Shown: one piece after another, positions 58,100-64,000 of the stretch
Layout of the letters: every line of letters starts with the position of its first letter
How positions within the stretch are numbered: position 1 is the first letter of the stretch
Assembly (NCBI RefSeq): GCF_019097595.1
Contig: NC_080711.1
Coordinates: forward strand, 12,126,428-12,190,427
Reading direction: 5' to 3'
DNA from: Hemibagrus wyckioides
Taxonomy: Eukaryota; Chordata; Actinopteri; Siluriformes; Bagridae
DNA: 64,000 bases
Notes under the pieces: generated by a model
What the model was told of the DNA's origin: nothing
Databases searched by the model: none
The model's input: the letters and a program-made list of their open reading frames with translations, nothing else
Program-made: the position numbers and the translations under genes

Positions 58100-58333
58100 C
58101 TGCAGGAAGGTCAATATTAGTTAGTTAGTTAGTTAAATTTGTAAAAGTCTGACACACTGTGTAAACAAAACAAGCAGTACGGTAAACAAAACAAACAAGT
58201 GAAGCAGCTAGTTTCAACTGTTCTGTGAAAGCTCAACTAAAACTCCACAGCTAGCAAGAAGACCAGCTAGCTATCTTCCAATACATTTAATAGTATATTA
58301 TTATATATAGTTTTATTTAAGAGGAGCACTTAC

Positions 58334-58480
58334 CCGGTGTTTCCTGACTGGTGTGTGTGTGTGTACAGTTTAGTTAAAGCACAGCTCAGCAACTACACCG
58401 CTACGTCGCCAACTGGCTAGTCATGTGTTAGCATGCTAGCTGACGAGATAGAAAAGAAAATGTTTAAAAAAATATACAGA
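58334..58480 (-). other. TMEM104: probable TMEM104 non-coding exon 1
   Basis: A clean donor (CACCGG followed by GTAAGTGC) lies at 58333-58328, facing the exon 2 acceptor 234 bases away. This makes a short 5' UTR intron likely. The transcription start is not visible, so the outer bound is a guess. Confidence 0.55.
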
Positions 58481-58700
58481 GTAGCCTTCGTGTGATGTAG
58501 TATTCACCGACGGGTCAGCACTATCAAGTAGCAGCCTTCCAAGCACATGTCACGTGAATATATAATAAAAGGCGTTGTGTATAGTCCGCCATACTTCCAG
58601 CAGCTAACGAGTTTCTCAAAGGAACCACTCAAGCAGAAGAGGAGAGCATTCAGGCTGGCCGCGCAAACCCACACTGCGCATGCGCAAACCAAGTCAATAG
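58480..58700 (-). promoter_or_regulatory. putative TMEM104 promoter region with NRF1 site
   Basis: The palindrome TGCGCATGCGCA at 58675-58686 is a full NRF1-type site. It sits in locally raised GC/CpG content (58600-58690), unusual for this AT-rich window, upstream of the inferred exon 1. There is no clear TATA box at a suitable place. This pattern suits a broadly expressed gene. Confidence 0.55.
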
Positions 58701-58927
58701 CCGTATAATATAGTAATAAATGCGTTGCAACATTTGAAAAAAAAGAAATAAATTGTAGTATACTTTGACAAATTAAAAGGAAATATTTGTAAGCGACTTT
58801 GTAATGCTGCCGGCGTGGTTGAGGTGCCAGACGTCACAGTTATTCTGACTGATCATCTGACACGTTATCTCCTCTTCCAGGGAGACCACGCCCCCATCCG
58901 CATTTTAGGAGGGCTCAGTGAAGAGGT
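58701..58927. other. spacer between TMEM104 promoter and SINE
   Basis: No element recognised. A GC-richer stretch lies at 58855-58920. Confidence 0.5.
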
Positions 58928-59098
58928 TGATTACATTTCTGTCATTTAGCAGACACCCTTATCCAGAGTGACTTACATTTTCCAATCACTTCATATAACT
59001 GATCAATTGAGGGATATGGGCCTTGCTCAGGTTGCTTCAAACACAACCTTCTGCTCAGTAATCCAACACCTTAACCACTAAGCGACCACTTCCCCCAT
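58928..59098 (-). mobile_element. tRNA-derived SINE sharing a LINE tail
   Basis: On the minus strand it starts with a box A-like TGGTCGCTTAGTGGTTAAGG, runs through GCAACCTGAGCAAGG and CAGTTATATGAAGTGATTGG, and ends in CTCTGGATAAGGGTGTCTGC plus an AAATG tail. That tail matches the LINE 3' end at 9966-10010. It lies about 240 bases upstream of the NRF1 site, in the same orientation as TMEM104. Confidence 0.78.
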
Positions 59099-59489
59099 GA
59101 TTATGAAAATGCTGTATGTAAATCACCTGTGATAGTCTTCATAGCAAGTACATCTCAACACCTATGAAAGATTTTAGAGCGACGTGTTAAACAGCTCTCT
59201 ACATCACAGTCATCAAAACAAACGCCAGTTGAGCTGGTATCTGTCCAGTACAGCTCAAAAGTGCTCTATGATCTATACAGAAGCACAGTAAAGTGGTTCA
59301 GAGAGCTTATAAAGCTAAGCAGGAGCCCTGTCAGTTAAAAACAATAATCTTTAGCCATCATGAACACAGACACAACAAAACCTGTCAAAAGATCCTGTTT
59401 CTTTCCCCTCTAATCTTTAGGATCTTTAGGATGTTGGAAGGATCCAACAATCCTTCCTGGTCACTTTCCTCTGACCTGACCTAACAAAG
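59099..59489. other. intergenic spacer, nothing recognised
   Basis: No gene or repeat supported. Confidence 0.5.
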
Positions 59490-59765
59490 CATTTCTGCTT
59501 ACAGAACTCTTGCTCATGCAATGTTTTTGTGCACTATCCAACACTAGAGACTGTTTTGTGTGAAATTCCCAAGAGATCAGCATCCTCCTAAACAAACCTA
59601 CATCATGCAACAGTTAAAATCCCAGATTATCTATTCTGATGTTTGATGTGAAAAAAATCACTTAAGCTCTGGACCTGCATCTGCCTTAGTTTATGCACTG
59701 CATTACTGCCATATGATTAGCTGATAAGTTTATTGCAGATGATCAGACGTTCCTAATACAGCGTC
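59490..59765 (-). mobile_element. Tc1 relic, GGAACACCTGTAC family, fragment
   Basis: Contains the CTAGAGACTGTTTTGTGTGA and CCCAAGAGATCAGCATCCTC blocks, then TTCTGATGTTTGATGTGAA and AGCTCTGGACCTGCATCTGC. The end TTCCTAATA corresponds to the element's terminal region. Parts are shared, in diverged form, with 17285-17450. No coding capacity. Confidence 0.7.
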
Positions 59766-60022
59766 CAGCAAGTACATTACAGTATTTCAAAATGAAAAAG
59801 CAAGGTGTCTGGACATAGGTTCAACTAATAACATGCACACTGCTGGTCATTAACAGTCATTACCAAGTAGCTTGTAATTTGTAGTAAATGGTCATTTCTT
59901 TTGGATAATCTTTCACACATCAAGCATCTTTCCCCAACAAGAGTATTTGGTTATGCTGAATAACGAGACCAAAAGAATGAAAATGTTAAAATACTCCACA
60001 AATATAATGCTGCAGTGTTGAA

Positions 60023-60053
<31 letters not shown>

Positions 60054-60300
60054 AGAAAAAGAAACAAACAAACAAAAAAAAAAACAAGTGTTTGTGTTTA
60101 ATTTTAGAGGACTTTAATGCAGACTTTAAGGTTTCAGAAAAAGTCCATATGCACTTTCATCAAATGCATCACGTTCTCAAAGTGAAACATTTCATACATC
60201 CTAACTTAATTTCTAATTCAGAAATCACAACAGTCTAATTGCAACATGCACATGTTAAACATCTGTTCTACCAACTGAAATGAGACGGTACACTTGTTCC
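59766..60300. other. spacer with poly-A tract
   Basis: AT-rich. A run of about 25 A and further A-rich sequence with AAAC units occupies 60028-60086. No gene seen. Confidence 0.55.
60028..60086. repeat. poly-A / A-rich tract
   Basis: Long A homopolymer followed by (AAAC)-like repeats. Confidence 0.9.
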
Positions 60301-63300
60301 CCCATTGGTAGAAAAGAATTTATTTCCCGGTTTCACAGAATTAAAACAGAAAGGTGATGAGAGAGAAACGAGTTTGCACCACAGTGTGGAAGAGGAAAAA
60401 ATAAAAAATAAAAATACACATCATTCAGCAGATTTTTTTTTTTCCTAAGTACACAGTACAGGCTCAAATGCATTCCCCTCCTTCCATCTTAATTGCTTGT
60501 TGGAATTGGTTAATTAAAAAAAATAATAATGCTCAGAACTGGTTGATAAACAACAAACAAAATTCTTTAAACAAAAGAAAATAATTAAAAAAAACTTTTA
60601 AAGTCCAAATAAACCTTTGTGCTTATAAAACACAAAATATAACAAAAAAAACAAAAAAAAAATAAAATAAAAAAAAACGCACACATGGACAAATTATATT
60701 GTAGAAATAAGGAATTTGCTGTGCATTTTTTTTTTAAAGAAAATGTATTCGTTGTAACAGGGAGCTCACAGCAGAGTTTTTGTCGGATTATAATTGTATA
60801 AATGTTTTTGGTTGGCCTGCACACATTAGGATGATCTTCAAAATACTTCAACCTTAATTACTTTTTAACCATAGATCGGTTTATAGGTAGAAAACAACCT
60901 GCACAAAATTCTAGATTAGTTGGTGTCATCCCCCCTCCTCTGAATGCCTATTGACCCAAAATTTGCTTTGTCATTTCCTTATTTCTCGAGTCCTGAGGAA
61001 GGAGCAGCTTGCAAAAGAGTAGCTAGTGGATGCTCAGTAGATTGTCAATGCTATTATTGAAGAAGCAAATCAATTTGAAAAGGTACTTCAAATCACCTAT
61101 TACTGGCTCAGTGGTGGTCAAACGATTTCGTCACAGGAACTAAAATCCAGAAGAGGAGACATTAAACAAGCACCACACCGAGTCTTCATTTCATGCATGT
61201 TAAAGTTTTACTTTACATCGAGTTTGAATAAGACGACGCAAAACCTGGAGGACCTTGAAAACACATGAGCGTCTGCGGTCTAGCAGAGAAATGGCTATTG
61301 CTTTTATGGCTATTATAAACAGCCTCTGCTTTTTGTACGTTTTTGGTATTAAAGCCAAATATGGAGGATTGTGCAGAGAGAAATCATGAGTGTGCATCCT
61401 ATAAGGCCTCGGGTCAAATCAGCTTAATACAGCAAACACACGGTGAACAAACGGCAAGAGTGTTGATTATGGGCTTTGTTTGGAAAACAGTGCAATTCTT
61501 CGTATGCATCTCATACCTGTGTTTGTCTTATCAAGATGGCCAAGAAAATCTATATTCAGCATATAGTGCCTAGCAATAGCTACACAAAACAAAACTTTCC
61601 TTCATTAAAGTTAGTCATTTGTTTGCTTTTACATTAAACTACAAGTTGAGTCACAGTGCTCAGGGTAAAACGAATAAATTAGTCTTAAGCTTGAAATTTG
61701 CCACTTAATTTAGACCATGCATTTACCATCGACATGCCTACACATGGCTTTATCAAATTATTAAACCAGTCTAAAGTGGTCACAAAAGCTGTCAGTACAG
61801 GGGACTACCAGTTAAACACTTTACACGCTTGCAGAAAAACACTGTGTGCCGTCATTTTGTCTTCATCGCCCTGTGAAATCGTGTCATTATATGGAGCTTG
61901 TACTTAACCAGGTGGGACATTAATGCAGCCTGCTGGATTGCTGTGTGAAATTCCATGTAAGAGAAAGTGCATTAAAACTCCTTAATGGGTTCAGACACCT
62001 TAACATTTAATTCATAACATTTGCTTTTAAAAGCGTTAGCAGCACATTCTCTTAATTTACAAGATGATAAGGCTGCAGTATGGTTTCTTAGTGGAGTACA
62101 TCTAGATGTGAACGTGGCTCACAAACTACTGCTGAAGAAGGAAATGGAACATCGATCCACAATGACCTAACAGAAAATTCACAATAAGCTACGCCTGCTA
62201 ACACTGTACAGTGAGACGCTCTGAATTAAAAAGAAATTTAAAAAGGAAAACAAAAACCTTAAAAAGAAACAATAACTTGACACCTGCACATTGCACTGAT
62301 TTTTTCCAAGGGTCCAGAGTCATGCAAACCTTTATCATTCCCTTATCTAAGCAAGCATAAGAAAGGAAAAAACAAAACAAAAAACAAAACAAAACAAAAA
62401 AAAAAAAAAACAGTGAGCACTAGAGTTACAGTTCCTGAAGGTTGTTCTGGTTACAGCAGAATAAGGGTCAACACGAAACACTCTGCCGGGGAGAATAATG
62501 AACCTTAAGTGCCAGCTGCAAAGTGGTTACAATGACAACAGCCTGGAAATATGCAAAACAGCCTGAAAGCGAGACAATATGCACTGTACTTACTGGTAAT
62601 AATCACATATTTTAAAAGGTGCTAGTACTTATCTCCCTATTGGTATAAATATCTCGTGCCTTACCTCTAGCCAACAATCCCTGTGGTTAAAAGTCATTTT
62701 AGTATTGATGTGGTCAACCAATACCGTTTAGGATATTGTAGTTTTCTTATGTATGCATTACAGAAATACCACCCGGGCAACAGGTCGCCTTAAGCTTGTC
62801 TAACGAGTGTGTCGGTCTACTGAATGCGCTTGTGTGCTATAGGCGTCTAGCCGAGGTGCCAGGGCTTAGACTAGACTGTACTATTGGTGGGTGCATTGGT
62901 GCCACCCAGCCTCCCCCCTCCCGATAGTGCTCTCCTGCAGCAGAAGAGAGCAGTGGAGTTATCAGGTGGCAAGCCCTGCCTACGAGTTCCCTCCCTCCCT
63001 CTATCCCAGCCTAGATCCCTTTTTGCTTCCATTTTTATTTAAAATTCCTACTCAGAGCGCGGGACGCTAAACCGCAGCGTTTGATGCAGAGGTTGGCTTC
63101 CCCTAACCCCCTCCCACCCTTCCCACCCTCCCTCACACAGACACAGGGTGCAGGGATGATCGTCGTGCCAGCCTCCCCCCTCCAGCAGCAGGGCAATACA
63201 CACACATGGATGAGTTCCCCCAGTGACCCTCCCGGAGTTTCAACCTAGAGAAAGGATAGAAATGTTGAAAGTGTAAATGTTGCAATTACTGGCGCAAGAC

Positions 63301-63783
63301 ATTTTTCTATGCAATAAGGCATGATGAGGGAAAAAAAAAAAATATATCCCCGAAAAGCAATTTATATCGAGGACTGACACGGTCCAAAATAATGCATTTA
63401 AAATAAGGCATGGATAACAAATGTGTCCACTCCAAACTCAGAGACACTTCATCTAGGATACTCATGACAACCACTGCATGAAGTACTTGAAAATCCAAAA
63501 ACAGATACACTGCTATTGTTTATTTCATAAGTATCTGAATGCCTGCTTTGTTCCAAATGTTCAAAAGAAATTTCACACTCAGCCTCACACATTGAACAGT
63601 GCAAATGGTGTCAGGTACAGCTGAAAATGCGTCAATGGCTAGAAGCCTAAACGCAGCATCTCTTACTAGAACTAGGATTATGTATTATTCATGCTAAATA
63701 GCTACATTTTAAAACGGCTGAGGCAAAGATGAACATGGAGCTGGTACCTAACAGGCGTGTCCTGTGTCAGTGAGGAGGGGCGT
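60301..63783 (-). other. probable 3' UTR and downstream flank of the transportin gene
   Basis: No other gene is seen between the transportin stop and the TMEM104 promoter. Minus-strand AATAAA candidates lie at 63519-63524, near 63033-63039 and at 60319-60324. The stretch 62880-63240 is GC-rich with C/G runs, unlike the AT-rich rest. A strong acceptor-like site (CTATCCTTTCTCTAG) ends at 63246, suggesting a spliced 3' UTR (see findings). The end of the transcript cannot be set. Confidence 0.45.
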
Positions 63784-63891
63784 CTAAACGCCGTAGCAGG
63801 CTGACAGCCGCTCCTTCAGCTGTGGGGGGAACTGCTCACAGAACTGCTGCCAGTTCTCCTCTCCAACCTGGTCCTTAAAACCATGCAAGAT
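63784..63891 (-). CDS. TNPO2: transportin C-terminal coding exon
   Basis: Acceptor TCTGTTGCAG ending at 63892. Encodes [20 protein letters not shown], then [15 protein letters not shown] and stop TAG, 35 residues. This is the C-terminal HEAT-repeat end of transportin (karyopherin beta-2), the importin that carries M9/PY-NLS cargo such as hnRNP A1 into the nucleus. The [12 protein letters not shown] and EQFPP wording resembles TNPO2 more than TNPO1, judged from memory over 35 residues. The usual AAFYGV end reads SACYGV here. Confidence 0.9.
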   Translation of the reverse strand: MLHGFKDQVGEENWQQFCEQFPPQLKERLSACYGV

Positions 63892-63981
63892 CTGCAACAG
63901 ATCACATCAACATGCAGTGACTACTTGGCTTTTGTTAGCAGAGAATGATTTTTAATCGAAAAAACGGTTTTAAATGGTTAC
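63892..63981. other. transportin last coding intron
   Basis: 90-bp intron between donor GTAACC and acceptor TTGCAG, on the minus strand. Confidence 0.85.
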
Positions 63982-64000
63982 CTTGTAGAACATGTCTCGC
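63982..64000 (-). CDS. TNPO2: transportin penultimate coding exon (partial, cut by window edge)
   Basis: Encodes RDMFYK up to the donor GTAACC at 63981-63976 and joins in phase 0 to [20 protein letters not shown] is continuous with the transportin family sequence. Only 19 bases are inside the window. Confidence 0.85.

Noticed and set aside
63784..64000. TNPO1 instead of TNPO2
   Set aside because: Not excluded, but wording such as [12 protein letters not shown] and EQFPP is closer to TNPO2 as I recall it. Only 41 residues are in the window, so the call stays tentative.
1..64000. CRISPR array, defence island, phage or bacterial operon
   Set aside because: The tandem repeats are micro- and minisatellites without unique spacers, and coding sequence is split by eukaryotic introns. 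I see no prokaryotic system and no clearly new protein system in this window.

Overview
This is vertebrate nuclear DNA, almost certainly from a teleost. The genes are split by GT/AG introns, the DNA is AT-rich, and it is full of microsatellites, decayed Tc1/mariner transposons, tRNA-derived SINEs and non-LTR tails of types familiar from fish. The density and mix of Tc1 relics would suit a catfish-like (siluriform/otophysan) genome, but that is inference. There are no bacterial genes, CRISPR arrays or phage genes. Most open reading frames in the window are chance or belong to repeats. Layout: (1) 1-13.8 kb is intergenic and repeat-rich: a gypsy-type reverse transcriptase relic, several Tc1 relics, SINE and LINE 3' tails, an RTE-type tail, and a duplicated ~215-bp segment. 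One copy of that segment carries a Tc1-derived insertion and the other copy is uninterrupted. (2) 13.8-16.05 kb is the probable 3' flank/UTR of the main gene. (3) 16,050-58,062 on the minus strand is a complete TMEM104 gene. I rebuilt its nine coding exons by splice signals and reading phase: 1,476 coding bases, 491 residues. A short non-coding first exon lies near 58.33 kb, and a promoter region near 58.4-58.7 kb contains a perfect NRF1-type palindrome. Two giant introns (10.6 and 19.0 kb) hold most of the transposons and microsatellites. (4) 58.7-60.0 kb separates the genes and contains a minus-strand SINE and a Tc1 relic. (5) 60-64 kb is the 3' end of a transportin gene (best match TNPO2), also on the minus strand; its last two coding exons are at the right edge, followed by a long AT-rich probable 3' UTR. 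The genes: TMEM104 is a multi-pass membrane protein of the amino acid/auxin permease-like group. Transportin-2 is a nuclear import receptor for M9/PY-NLS cargo. They lie head-to-tail, transcribed right to left, and nothing shows a shared function. The most informative signals are evolutionary: one non-autonomous Tc1 family whose four copies share the same internal deletion, another family whose copies carry different deletions, a Tc1-derived insertion dated relative to a segmental duplication, a possible poison exon in TMEM104, and a TMEM104 donor site where only the weaker of two adjacent GTs keeps the frame.
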